Below are positions 46,715 through 55,377 of a DNA stretch of 64,000 nucleotides, in pieces (position 1 is the first letter of the stretch; every line of letters begins with the position of its first letter). Origin of the DNA: Oleiagrimonas sp. C23AA (GTDB lineage Bacteria; Pseudomonadota; Gammaproteobacteria; Xanthomonadales; Rhodanobacteraceae). The translations under genes were made by a program, and so were the position numbers. The notes beneath the pieces were generated by a model. That model made no database searches, was not told the origin of the DNA, and was given only the letters and a program-made list of their open reading frames with translations. Where the stretch lies: the NCBI RefSeq assembly GCF_011759385.1, contig NZ_JAARLY010000005.1:186001-250000 (forward strand), in the 5' to 3' direction.

Positions 46715-46752
46715 GCATGCATTTTCGTGGCAAGCATGAAATGCATGCTTTT
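46715..46752 (+). terminator. rho-independent terminator candidate
   Basis: GCATGCATTT (46715-46724) pairs perfectly with AAATGCATGC (46739-46748) and is followed by TTTT. It lies between the propeller gene and the PepSY gene, separating their transcripts. Confidence 0.55.
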
Positions 46753-46922
46753 ACCTGCTTCTTCGGGGCATGAGCGGTGCCTGGATGTATCGCTGCATGC
46801 AGAGATGAAAACCGGTTATCAACATGGCCCCTGCGCTTACCTTTATGTAATTCATGGGTATGGTGACATGCACGTGATTCGCCTCCACCATAAATTTACC
46901 CATTTTCGAAGGAGAGCGAATC

Positions 46923-47465
46923 ATGACCCATTCATTCCGAGGCTCGACGATAGTCATGGTCACCTTGGCGCTGGGCTTCACAAGTTTCTCCGGTCACGCT
47001 GAAACGGGTGACTCGGCGGAAGCGGCAGCAACGGTCAAGGCGCACATCGCACCGGTTACCGCGATCAGGACGGTGCAGGAAAAAACCCACGGACGCGCCT
47101 TCGGCATGGGCATGGAGGTGGCCAGTAGCGGCTCCTGGTACGAGGTACAGGTCGATGTCAAGGGAAAGCCGATGCTGGCCAGGATCAACCCCGCCACAGG
47201 CGCCTGGCTGGGTATGTCAAAAGCCAGCGGTGAAGACGCCGAGGGCATGGGCATTCTCGCCGGCGCCAAGGTCAACCTGATCGAGGCGGTCACGAGCGCC
47301 GAGCGTGCCGGGCACGGTCGTGCCCTGGAGGCCGGTCCCAGCGGCCACGGTGAGCAGGCGCACTATGACGTCGACATCGCCCAGCGCGGGGGTGCCATCA
47401 CCCACTACAGCGTGGACGCCAACACGGGCGCCGTCTCCGCCGATGCCTCCGATGAATCGGACTGA
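46923..47465 (+). CDS. exported PepSY-domain protein
   Basis: 180 residues. A signal peptide of about 27 residues (FRGSTIVMVTLALGFTSFSGHA) is followed by two PepSY-like units, about 35-85 (KGKPMLARINPATGAWLGM) and about 100-172 (AHYDVDIAQRGGAITHYSVDANTGAVSA). The DxNTGxV ending is the PepSY signature. Such periplasmic proteins are thought to modulate proteases or bind metals. GGAGAGCGAATC precedes the ATG. It is monocistronic, bounded by a terminator on each side. Confidence 0.8.
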   Translation: MTHSFRGSTIVMVTLALGFTSFSGHAETGDSAEAAATVKAHIAPVTAIRTVQEKTHGRAFGMGMEVASSGSWYEVQVDVKGKPMLARINPATGAWLGMSKASGEDAEGMGILAGAKVNLIEAVTSAERAGHGRALEAGPSGHGEQAHYDVDIAQRGGAITHYSVDANTGAVSADASDESD

Positions 47466-47475
47466 ATCGTGACGC

Positions 47476-47509
47476 TGCGAAGGAGGCCGCCTCAACGGCC
47501 TCCTTCGCA
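47476..47509 (+). terminator. strong hairpin after the PepSY gene
   Basis: TGCGAAGGAGGCCG (47476-47489) and CGGCCTCCTTCGCA (47496-47509) form a perfect 14-bp stem with a 6-nt loop. There is no long U tract. The position 11 bp past the stop codon suggests transcription termination. Confidence 0.65.
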
Positions 47510-47636
47510 CAGAAGCTGCCGCGACCGTTGGATGGATGCAACGTCGCTCGGAACGGCCGCCACGATGCGGCGGGTGAATGACTAGCACCCACCACGCCGG
47601 GAAGAAAGACCGCTGATTTTTACAGGATCCTGCACC

Positions 47637-47969
47637 ATGCCAACGGCAAGCACATGGCTCATTTTGGGCATATTTGGCCAAGTGCTTTTCTCGATGCGCT
47701 TCCTGGTCCAATGGATTTACAGCGAGTTGAAACGCCAGTGCATATTCCCGATGGCCTTTTGGTATCTGAGCATTGCTGGCGGCATGGCGCTTCTCGCTTA
47801 TGCGATCTACCGAAGGGACCCGGTCTTCATCGTTGGCCAGGCGGGAGGACTGATTATCTACGCAAGAAATCTTCAGTGGCGCATTCGTGAGAAGCGCGAT
47901 GCCATGGCATCCGCGACCAACGAAAAAAGCTCCGACAAACCCGCAATCACCTGTGACACCAGGCCCTGA
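47637..47969 (+). CDS. LAB_N (lipid-A-disaccharide synthase N-terminal) small membrane protein, copy 1
   Basis: 110 residues with three membrane helices: WLILGIFGQVLFSMRFLVQWIYSE, IFPMAFWYLSIAGGMALLAYAIY and PVFIVGQAGGLIIYARNLQW. The G(Q)xxFxxRFxxQW and FWxxSIxG motifs are those of the LAB_N domain. LAB_N proteins usually stand beside sugar-lipid glycosyltransferases and are thought to help recycle or flip lipid carriers. It is followed after 2 bp by a second copy, in one operon with the asparagine synthase and ArnT-like genes. Confidence 0.82.
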   Translation: MPTASTWLILGIFGQVLFSMRFLVQWIYSELKRQCIFPMAFWYLSIAGGMALLAYAIYRRDPVFIVGQAGGLIIYARNLQWRIREKRDAMASATNEKSSDKPAITCDTRP

Positions 47970-47971
47970 TC

Positions 47972-48235
47972 GTGCAATTTGGCAACTCGGCATGGATCAC
48001 GGTCGGATTTTTGGGTCAGGCACTTTTCGGTGCCCGGTTTTTTACGCAATGGATTTGCACCGAACGTCAGAAAAAGAGCGTCGTTCCCAAAGTGTTCTGG
48101 CACTTCAGCATCGCTGGCAGTGCCGTTTTGCTGATCTATGCCATCCATAAATCAGATCCGGTGTTCATGGCTGGCGAAGCTTTGAGCCTTCTCCTATTTA
48201 CAAGAAACCTTCATCTGGCCATACGAAAAAAATGA
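47972..48235 (+). CDS. LAB_N small membrane protein, copy 2
   Basis: 87 residues starting with GTG at 47972. The same motifs recur: WITVGFLGQALFGARFFTQWICTER, VFWHFSIAGSAVLLIYAI and DPVFMAGEALSLLLFTRNLHLAIRKK. It resembles copy 1 at about half its positions by eye, so the pair is an old tandem duplication, possibly forming a heterodimer like small multidrug-resistance pairs. The TGA stop overlaps ATG at 48232. Confidence 0.8.
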   Translation: MQFGNSAWITVGFLGQALFGARFFTQWICTERQKKSVVPKVFWHFSIAGSAVLLIYAIHKSDPVFMAGEALSLLLFTRNLHLAIRKK

Positions 48236-48309
48236 CCCCTATGGAACTGCTCAAGGCAACCGGTTTGACCGCACACATCCTGACAAAACGCGCTTCCAGC
48301 AGGATTTAG
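48232..48309 (+). CDS. possible 25-residue coupled open frame
   Basis: ATG at 48232 overlaps the preceding stop as ATGA and encodes MTPMELLKATGLTAHILTKR plus five residues, ending one base before the asparagine synthase start. It may be a translational-coupling peptide or the scar of a deleted gene. There is no family match. Confidence 0.3.
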   Translation: MTPMELLKATGLTAHILTKRASSRI

Positions 48310-48310
48310 C

Positions 48311-50230
48311 ATGTGTGGCATCTGCGGCATTTTTCACCTACATGCACCCGCAACCGATTTCGACCCTCCTCAAGCGCTGAAACAGATGCTGGCCCGCATG
48401 CATCACCGCGGCCCTGATGGCGCCGGTATGGTCGATGGAGAATGGGGAGCACTCGGCGCCAACCGGCTGGCGATTCGCGGAACGGGCGACCCGCATCCCT
48501 CATTGCTCGGCGCGGCCGGCGGCATATGGGTGGCCTGCAACGGAGAGATCGACAACCATCGTCAGTTACGCGAACGCCTGCGGGCCAGTGGCCACGACTT
48601 TTCGCTGCAGACCGATGTCGAGGTGATCGCGCCGCTGTACATGGAATACGGGCTGGATTTTGCGCAGCACCTAAGCGGTGCCTTTGCCATTGCCTTGTGG
48701 GATCCGCACAGGGCAAGGCTGATCCTGGCGCGAGATCGCGCCGGTGAACGCTATATCCACTTTGCCATTGAGCAGGGCCGCCTGATGTTCGCCACCGAGC
48801 TGGCGGCGCTGCGCGCCGGACACTCGCGAGTCCCTCAGATCAACGTGGCCTCCGTGGCACGCTATCTGAGCCATGGCTTTTACCCGGCCATGTCCGGCCC
48901 GTTCGCGGGCTGCCAGAAAGTCGCGCCCGGCGAAATGATTATCGTCGACAAGGCCGGTGTGCAGCGGCGTGATTACCACAAGCCGCCCCCCGTCCGACAT
49001 GCCTCGGGGCGTGGCGACGACAGCCGATTCGACCGGCTGTTTCGTGCCTCGATCTGGCACCAGACCGATGTCGACGTCGATTATGGCGTGCTGCTGAGCG
49101 GAGGGCTTGATTCGTCGCTGATCACCGCCGTGGCCCGTACCGTCCGGCCGGACAAGTATCCCACCGCGTACGGGCTGCGCTTTGCGGAACGATCCTTCGA
49201 CGAGGGCGATGTCGCCGAGCGGGTCGCCAGCGGGCTTGGTTGTCGCTATGTGCCGGTGATGGTTCATGCGCACGAGCTGCCCGGCACCCTGCGTGATCTG
49301 GTTCGTACCTGCGGCGAACCCCTGGCCGATCCGGCCTGGGTGCCCATGTCGCTGCTGGCGGCACGTGCGGCGCGCGAAGTGCGACTGGTGCTGGCCGGGG
49401 AAGGTGCCGACGAGCTGTTCGGTGGCTACCCGACCTATCTCGGCGCGCAACTGGCCAGACGTTATGGCGCCCTGCCCGCCCCGTTGCGCTGCGCTTTCGG
49501 CAAGGTGGTGGCGCAGCTGCCGGTCAGCGACAAGAAAATGACCATCTCGTTCCTGCTCAAGCGCTTCGTGCAGGGCCAGGAACTGGCGCCGTATGCGCGT
49601 CACCTACTCTGGACGGCCAACATCTCTCCGCTGCTGATGCGGCAACTGGGAGTTGAACCCATGGCCGTGCCGCCATCGCCACCGCAGGCGCACGTGCTGG
49701 ATATGCTGCAACGCCAGGACCAGCGCCATGCCCTGGCCGAGGCGTTGCTCGCCAAGGCCGATCGAGGCGGCATGCGGCACGGGCTGGAGGTGCGCGCACC
49801 GTTCCTGGATCCGCGCATCATCGAGTTCGCCTCGTCGCTGTCACCGGCCGAACGCGTCAGCGGGCTGACCACCAAGGTATTTCTGAAGCGTTACGCGCGC
49901 CGCTACCTGCCACGCAAGGTCGTGCACCGGCGCAAGCGAGGGTTGTCGGTACCGCTGACGGCGTGGCTAAGGGGACCATTGCACGAATGGGCCCGGTCGG
50001 GCCTGGCCAGCCCGCTTCTTGCCGGGGTCGGCATCGACACGGCCACGGCCTCGTCACTGCTGGCCGACCACGTCGCCGGGGCGGCCGATCATGCCCGCGC
50101 CATATGGACGCTGCTGGTGCTTCGAGAGTGGCTGGAATGGCTGTCCGAGCCGCTGCCCGCCATGGCGCCAGAGAGCCTTACCCGGATCAAGCACATCACT
50201 CCCCTACAGCCCGAGAGCATGCATGTCTGA
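48311..50230 (+). CDS. asnB: glutamine-hydrolysing asparagine synthase
   Basis: 639 residues. Cys2 of MCGICGIF is the glutaminase nucleophile; HHRGPDGAG, NRLAI, CNGEIDN and LQTDVEVI complete the class II amidotransferase site. The synthetase half has the ATP pyrophosphatase loop VLLSGGLDSSLITA and the conserved GEGADELFGGYPTYL and HGLEVRAPFLDP. AGGA lies before ATG at 48311. In envelope clusters such enzymes often amidate a sugar acid rather than make asparagine, which would suit the ArnT-like neighbour. It overlaps that gene by 8 bp. Confidence 0.9.
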   Translation: MCGICGIFHLHAPATDFDPPQALKQMLARMHHRGPDGAGMVDGEWGALGANRLAIRGTGDPHPSLLGAAGGIWVACNGEIDNHRQLRERLRASGHDFSLQTDVEVIAPLYMEYGLDFAQHLSGAFAIALWDPHRARLILARDRAGERYIHFAIEQGRLMFATELAALRAGHSRVPQINVASVARYLSHGFYPAMSGPFAGCQKVAPGEMIIVDKAGVQRRDYHKPPPVRHASGRGDDSRFDRLFRASIWHQTDVDVDYGVLLSGGLDSSLITAVARTVRPDKYPTAYGLRFAERSFDEGDVAERVASGLGCRYVPVMVHAHELPGTLRDLVRTCGEPLADPAWVPMSLLAARAAREVRLVLAGEGADELFGGYPTYLGAQLARRYGALPAPLRCAFGKVVAQLPVSDKKMTISFLLKRFVQGQELAPYARHLLWTANISPLLMRQLGVEPMAVPPSPPQAHVLDMLQRQDQRHALAEALLAKADRGGMRHGLEVRAPFLDPRIIEFASSLSPAERVSGLTTKVFLKRYARRYLPRKVVHRRKRGLSVPLTAWLRGPLHEWARSGLASPLLAGVGIDTATASSLLADHVAGAADHARAIWTLLVLREWLEWLSEPLPAMAPESLTRIKHITPLQPESMHV

Positions 50231-51734
50231 TATTCGTCCGGCACCAGCCAGGGCAATGCCCGCCTCAAAGCGCCCCCGCACTCATCCGATGGCCTGGCTG
50301 CTGTTGGTGCTTTGCGTTCTCGGATTCGGCTTTCAGGGCACGCGCGCGCTGTGGAGCACCGATGAGGGTCGCTACACCGAAAATGCGCTGCAGATGATCG
50401 ATTCGGGCAACTATCTGGTGCCGGCGTACAACCAGGATCGGGTGAACTTCACCAAACCCCCGGTCACCTACTGGCTTATCGCCGGATCGATGCGGCTGTT
50501 CGGGCGCACCACCTGGGCCGCGCGTTTGCCCTACGCACTGGCCTTCATCTTCACCGCACTGCTGCTTTGTGGCATGGGTCGGTGGCTGCTTTCTGGGCGC
50601 TTGTGGCTGCCGGGGCTGATCTATGGCTGCTCCCTGGTGCCGTTTCTGATGGCCAATGTGGTCAGCACCGACGGCCTGCTGGTGGCGTTCGAGGCATTGG
50701 CCACCTACGGGTTTCTGGCAGCCAGCTTTGGCCCCGCCAGGAAGGCAGGACGTTACCTCGTACTGATGTGGCTTGGTTTCGGTCTGGCCTTTCTGACCAA
50801 GGGCCCACCTGGCCTGATGCCGCTGCTGGGCATGCTGCCGTTCGTCTACCGGAAACAGCGCTGGCCGGGGGTAAGAGCGCTGTTTGCACCTTTGGGTCTT
50901 GTCGTCTTCCTGCTGGTCGGGCTGGGCTGGTACGCCCTGGTGGTGGTGCGGCAACCGGCACTGGTGCACTACTTCCTGCATTACGAGATCTACAACCGCA
51001 TCTTCACGCCAACGCAAAACCGCCATCCACAATGGTACGGCTGGTTTGTCGTCTATGCCCCGGTGCTGGTACTGGGCTCGCTGCCATGGTGGCGTCCGTT
51101 GGCCCGCGTGGTGCGACAGGCCGCCAGCGTCCGCAACTGGCGTGACGGGTGGGCGCAGCAACCACCACGCCTGTTCCTGTGGCTGTGGTTCTTGCTGGCG
51201 TTGACGGTGTTCTGCCTGGCCCGCTCGCGATTGCCTGCCTACGTGCTGCCGCTGTTCATTCCGCTTTCGCTGCTGGTGGCCATGGAACTGGAAGCGACGT
51301 TCGACATGCGCTCGACACGGCGGCGCGTGCTGCTTGGCCTATGGATGGTGGCGCTGCTTGTGCTCAAGGGCGGCATCGGCCACTTCTACCACCCTCATGT
51401 CGATAACCGCGTCCGGGCGCGCAGCCTGGGACAAAAGGTAGCGGCCTCGCGCTATGCCGCCGTCACCTTCATCGAAGCGACCGACGATCACGTGGCCATC
51501 GAGGAGCATACCCCCTGGGGCATGCGCCTGTACCTTCGCAAACCTGTCTACGCCATCGCCTGGAACAAACCAGGTGCGGCGCAACGGCTATGCCGCCTGG
51601 TGGATGTCCACTCGCCACTGCTGGTCGCGGCCGATGCGTCCCTGGAGCTAAGAGCCAACTGCCCGGGCACCGCCCTCACGGTGGTCGGAGATTGGCGAGG
51701 CCGTCACCTCCTGCTGATAAGTGCAGGGAAATAA
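50223..51734 (+). CDS. ArnT/GT83-like membrane glycosyltransferase
   Basis: 503 residues. After a cytoplasmic tail the first membrane helix (WLLLVLCVLGFGFQGTRALW) is followed by the acidic WSTDEGRYTENALQM loop, where ArnT/PMT proteins bind the polyprenyl-phosphate sugar, then FTKPPVTYWLIAGSM and about ten more membrane helices. The C-terminal periplasmic segment is short. Relatives move 4-amino-arabinose or other sugars from undecaprenyl-phosphate to lipid A or proteins. It is last in the LAB_N-asnB operon; a two-component system follows. The sugar is unknown. Confidence 0.86.
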   Translation: MSDIRPAPARAMPASKRPRTHPMAWLLLVLCVLGFGFQGTRALWSTDEGRYTENALQMIDSGNYLVPAYNQDRVNFTKPPVTYWLIAGSMRLFGRTTWAARLPYALAFIFTALLLCGMGRWLLSGRLWLPGLIYGCSLVPFLMANVVSTDGLLVAFEALATYGFLAASFGPARKAGRYLVLMWLGFGLAFLTKGPPGLMPLLGMLPFVYRKQRWPGVRALFAPLGLVVFLLVGLGWYALVVVRQPALVHYFLHYEIYNRIFTPTQNRHPQWYGWFVVYAPVLVLGSLPWWRPLARVVRQAASVRNWRDGWAQQPPRLFLWLWFLLALTVFCLARSRLPAYVLPLFIPLSLLVAMELEATFDMRSTRRRVLLGLWMVALLVLKGGIGHFYHPHVDNRVRARSLGQKVAASRYAAVTFIEATDDHVAIEEHTPWGMRLYLRKPVYAIAWNKPGAAQRLCRLVDVHSPLLVAADASLELRANCPGTALTVVGDWRGRHLLLISAGK

Positions 51735-51735
51735 T

Positions 51736-51772
51736 GTGATTTATATATTTGAAAATCAATATATTAAATCAC
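51736..51772. promoter_or_regulatory. AT-rich imperfect palindrome
   Basis: GTGATTTATATATT (51736-51749) mirrors AATATATTAAATCAC (51758-51772) with one extra base. It sits 1 bp after the ArnT-like stop and about 140 bp before the response regulator, in an otherwise GC-rich window. It could be an operator of the two-component system or a transcript hairpin. Confidence 0.5.
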
Positions 51773-51909
51773 GTACCTCATGCGACTTAGCATCATCAGG
51801 ACCACCTCGATCCAGCCCCTCGGTCAGTGACACCGAAGGTAAGCACTCAACTAAGCGCGGAAAAAGCATGAGAGCGCAATCTTGCCCCAACGAACATGTG
51901 GCAGAACCT

Positions 51910-52593
51910 ATGCGCATACTGTTGATCGAGGATGACGCCGAGACGCGGCGCTACATCCAGCGCGGCCTGGACGAACTAGGCTACGCCGTGACCTGTGCGG
52001 CCAACGGCGCCGAAGGGGTCATGCTTGCCTCGGAGCTTGAACACGACGTCATCGTGCTGGATCGCCTGTTGCCACGACTGGACGGTCTCAGCGTGCTCAA
52101 GGCGCTCAGGAGCGCGCAGATCAATACCCCGGTATTGATGCTGACGGCGCTGGCTGAAGTGGAGGCACGCGTCGAGGGGATTGAGGCAGGCGCCGACGAC
52201 TATCTCAGCAAACCCTTTGCCTTCACCGAGTTGGCGGCCCGCATCGGCGCCCTGGCAAGGCGCCCGCCACTACGTGACCCGACGCCGACTCGACTGAGGC
52301 TGGCAGACCTGGAAATGGACCTTCTGCGCCGCGAAGTGCACCGCGGTGGCGAACTGATCGATCTTCAGCCCCGCGAATTCAAGCTGCTGGAATATTTCCT
52401 GCGCAATGCCGGGCGCGTGGTCACCCGCACCATGCTTCTGGAGCAGGTCTGGGATTACCACTTCGACCCCAAGACCAGCGTGGTCGAGACCCATATCAGC
52501 CGCTTGCGGGGAAAGATAGAGCGCAACTTCCAGAGCCAGCTTCTGCACACGGTGCGGGGCGCCGGCTACTGCCTCAAGGAACCTGACGAATGA
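51910..52593 (+). CDS. OmpR-family response regulator
   Basis: 227 residues: receiver motifs IEDDAETRR, VLDRLLPRLDG (Asp), LTALAEVEARV and LSKPFAFTEL; winged helix with REFKLLEYFLRNAGRVVTRTMLLEQVW, ETHISRLRGKI and TVRGAGYCL. It is of the QseB/CopR type. ATG at 51910 is preferred; one at 51868 is also open. It shares a 4-bp overlap with the kinase, and the RND genes follow, which it presumably controls. Confidence 0.9.
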   Translation: MRILLIEDDAETRRYIQRGLDELGYAVTCAANGAEGVMLASELEHDVIVLDRLLPRLDGLSVLKALRSAQINTPVLMLTALAEVEARVEGIEAGADDYLSKPFAFTELAARIGALARRPPLRDPTPTRLRLADLEMDLLRREVHRGGELIDLQPREFKLLEYFLRNAGRVVTRTMLLEQVWDYHFDPKTSVVETHISRLRGKIERNFQSQLLHTVRGAGYCLKEPDE

Positions 52594-53951
52594 GTCTGGT
52601 TACCGCCATCCTAAATCGTGAGAACGGCACCAAGACCGCCGCCTTCCGTACAGGAGTGGGGCTGGCGCTGGTGTTTGGCGTCATCGCCCTGATTCTGTTC
52701 GTCATCACCTGGTTTGCCGTTCGCAACTACGTGGAGCAACAGCTGCAGCAGAACGTCAAGGAAGAGGCGGCCGAAATTGCCGGCGTACCGGCAGCTCGAC
52801 GGGCCCAGGTGATCACACGGCTGGCCTCGCAGAAGCCGGATGGGCCCTATTTCTACGGCTACCGCCCCAAGGGTTCGGACACCACGCTGGGCAACCTGCC
52901 CATGCACTACACCCAACCGGGCTGGCACAGCGTGTCGATCCAGGTCGATGGCCGACGGGTGGAATTGCTCGCCAAGGCAGTGGATATCCCCGGTGGCATG
53001 CTGGCCGTGGCGCGCAATCGGAACTCGGAGGACGCGCTGGAGGATATTCTCCAGGGCGCATTCGTGGCCGCGGGACTGCTCTCGATGCTGCTGGCGCTGG
53101 CGGCTGGCTGGTTTACCGCACGGCGCTATCTGGTGCGCATTGAACAGGTGTCGGAAAGCGCCACCCGCATCGCCGATGGCGACCTCACCGCGCGCATCCA
53201 GCCCAGCGGCAAGGATGACGAGTTCGATCGTCTGGCTTATGCCCTCAACAGCATGCTGGAGCGGATCCAGCAGTTGATGGAGGGCATGCGGCAGGTTTCT
53301 TCGGATATCGCCCACGACCTGCGTACGCCGCTCACGCATCTGCGTCAGAACCTGGAGCAGGTGATGCTCCAGGGTGAAGACCTCCCCTCCTACCAGCGCG
53401 CGGTGGAAAAGGCGGTGCTGGATGTCGACCGCGTACTGGAGACGTTCGCCGCACTGCTGCGCATCGCGCGCATCGAGAGCCAGCCGCTGCGCACCGCCTT
53501 CCAGACCATCGACCTGACCGACCTGGTGGTCACCGTGGTGGATGACTACAAGCCGGTCTTCGAGGACCAGGGACGCAAGCTGCGCGTTGAACTGCTGCCT
53601 TGTGTCTATTGCCTGGGCGACCGGGCGCTGCTGCTGCAACTGCTGGCCAACCTGCTGGAAAACACGCTCAACCACACCCCCGAGGGCACCCCGGTCACGG
53701 TGTCCTTCCACATCGACGACACGCATATTCATCTGTCGGTGACCGATCGCGGGCCGGGTATTGATCCTGCCTATCACGACTATGTGTTCCGGCGCTTCGC
53801 ACGGCTTGATACGGCCCGAAGCATGCCCGGCTCAGGACTCGGCATGGCCATGGTGGCCGCCATCTCGGAGCGACACGGCATAAAGATCCGCCTGCTGGAT
53901 GCCGCGCCCGGACTACGCGTAAGCCTGCAGATTCCAAGAGCCTTCGTCTGA
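52590..53951 (+). CDS. two-component sensor histidine kinase
   Basis: 453 residues: membrane helices LALVFGVIALILFVITWF and GAFVAAGLLSMLLALAAGWF around a roughly 110-residue periplasmic sensor, HAMP (RYLVRIEQVSESATRIADGDLTARI), the phospho-His in SSDIAHDLRTPLTHLRQNL, N-box LLANLLENTLNHTPEG and G-boxes DRGPGIDP and GSGLGMAMVAAI. It is of the PmrB/QseC/CopS type. The 4-bp overlap with the regulator shows co-translation. Metal, cationic peptide or envelope stress sensing is plausible given the downstream RND pump. Confidence 0.9.
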   Translation: MSLVTAILNRENGTKTAAFRTGVGLALVFGVIALILFVITWFAVRNYVEQQLQQNVKEEAAEIAGVPAARRAQVITRLASQKPDGPYFYGYRPKGSDTTLGNLPMHYTQPGWHSVSIQVDGRRVELLAKAVDIPGGMLAVARNRNSEDALEDILQGAFVAAGLLSMLLALAAGWFTARRYLVRIEQVSESATRIADGDLTARIQPSGKDDEFDRLAYALNSMLERIQQLMEGMRQVSSDIAHDLRTPLTHLRQNLEQVMLQGEDLPSYQRAVEKAVLDVDRVLETFAALLRIARIESQPLRTAFQTIDLTDLVVTVVDDYKPVFEDQGRKLRVELLPCVYCLGDRALLLQLLANLLENTLNHTPEGTPVTVSFHIDDTHIHLSVTDRGPGIDPAYHDYVFRRFARLDTARSMPGSGLGMAMVAAISERHGIKIRLLDAAPGLRVSLQIPRAFV

Positions 53952-53952
53952 G

Positions 53953-53971
53953 CTCGCAGCGAGTCTGCGAG
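53953..53971 (+). terminator. short hairpin after the sensor kinase
   Basis: CTCGCAG (53953-53959) and CTGCGAG (53965-53971) with a 5-nt loop, two bases past the stop codon. It is weak as a terminator and may allow readthrough into the RND operon. Confidence 0.35.
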
Positions 53972-54048
53972 GCACACGAAAACGCAGCGGTGGTCTTGAT
54001 GACCAACGCCCCCCCAAAAACCACACTTTCCGATCAAACAAGGCACCG

Positions 54049-55377
54049 ATGAGGTTATTGACGGCCATTTCCAGAACAGCGCCACTGGCGCTGGTATTGC
54101 TTTCCGGTTGCGTGGCCTATCAGGCCCACCCGCTGCCGGATCGGCCCCACTGGCAGCCAGCACCAACCCAGCACGGCCAACCACTCACCCTGCGCACGGC
54201 CACCTCCCGCGCGCTGCAGGGCAATCCGGACTACCGTGCGGCCCGGCTGCAGGCGCATGTGAGCCAGTTGCAATTGAAAAAGGCCGGGCTGCTGCCGGAC
54301 CCGCAGTTCAGCGCAAGCATCGACTCGCCGGTCAGTTCCGCCTATCAGCGTGGCTGGAGCCTTGGCCTCACCCAGGACCTGGGCGCACTGATCGGGCGTG
54401 GCTCAAGACTGGGCGCGGCCCGCGCCCGGCTTGCGCAAAAGCGCCTGCAACTGGTCTGGAAAGGCTGGAGCCTGGAACAGAAAACGGCTGCCGACTATGT
54501 GGCACTTTGGGATGCGCGCGAACGTATCGATTTGCTGAAAAAACATGTCCATCTGCTGCATGTGCAGCTAACGGCGCTGGACCAGGCACTGGCACAGGGC
54601 GATGTCACCCGTCAGCAACAGGCGGCGGCGTTGACCAGTCTGAGCCAGGCGCAAGCGCAGTTGGCCCAGGCACGCCAGGACCGGATTCAGGCCCGACAGT
54701 CACTCAATGATGACATGGGCGTCGCTCCCGATTCACGCTATGCAGTCACCGCGCCAGAGCGGCTGCCACTGCCCAGCCGCACGGTCATTGATCGTGCGCT
54801 GGCGCATCTGCCTGAATCACGTCCGGACCTTCGCGCACTGGCCGCGGGTTATCGCGCCGCCGATGCCGACTTCCGCGCCGCCGTGCTGGCGCAGTTCCCC
54901 GGCCTGAGCGTGAATCTGAACCGGGCATCCGATACCAGCGGCGTGCTCACCAACGGCTTCGGCATCAATCTCAGTCTGCCCATCTTCGGCCGTGCCCAGG
55001 CCTCGGCGCGACTGGCCAGGGCCACCCGGGAGCAACTGCATGCGGCCTATCAGGCCCGGCTCGACAGCGCCCAGAGCCAGGCTGTGGCGCTGTACGCCCG
55101 CCTGCGCGAGGTGCAACAGCGGCAACAGGTTCTGCATCGCCAGCTCAGGCCGCTCAGGCAGCTGGCCAAGGACGCCGACAGCGCCTTCCGCGCCGGACAT
55201 TTCAGCGTAGCCGAATGGTCGTTGCTGCAGCAGCAGCTGATCGATCGTCAGACCGAAGCCCTGCAGGCCCGGGCCACCCTGGCCAAAGGCCAGGTCGCCC
55301 TTTCGGCCCTGCTCGGTCGCGCCGATTCGCGCACGCAAACCCCTCCGCCCTCTGCCACCGATCTGCATCGCCCATGA
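54049..55377 (+). CDS. TolC-family outer-membrane efflux lipoprotein
   Basis: 442 residues. The signal peptide ends in a lipobox (LALVLLSGCVAYQ). Two helical repeats follow, with GNPDYRAARLQAHVSQLQLKKAGLLPDPQFSA and ESRPDLRALAAGYRAADADFRAAVLAQFPGLSVNL as the matching strand-helix units of the OEP domain, the layout of CzcC/CusC-type channels. The ATG has AAGG upstream. The stop overlaps the adaptor start (ATGA), so the next three genes form an RND operon. Confidence 0.88.
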   Translation: MRLLTAISRTAPLALVLLSGCVAYQAHPLPDRPHWQPAPTQHGQPLTLRTATSRALQGNPDYRAARLQAHVSQLQLKKAGLLPDPQFSASIDSPVSSAYQRGWSLGLTQDLGALIGRGSRLGAARARLAQKRLQLVWKGWSLEQKTAADYVALWDARERIDLLKKHVHLLHVQLTALDQALAQGDVTRQQQAAALTSLSQAQAQLAQARQDRIQARQSLNDDMGVAPDSRYAVTAPERLPLPSRTVIDRALAHLPESRPDLRALAAGYRAADADFRAAVLAQFPGLSVNLNRASDTSGVLTNGFGINLSLPIFGRAQASARLARATREQLHAAYQARLDSAQSQAVALYARLREVQQRQQVLHRQLRPLRQLAKDADSAFRAGHFSVAEWSLLQQQLIDRQTEALQARATLAKGQVALSALLGRADSRTQTPPPSATDLHRP

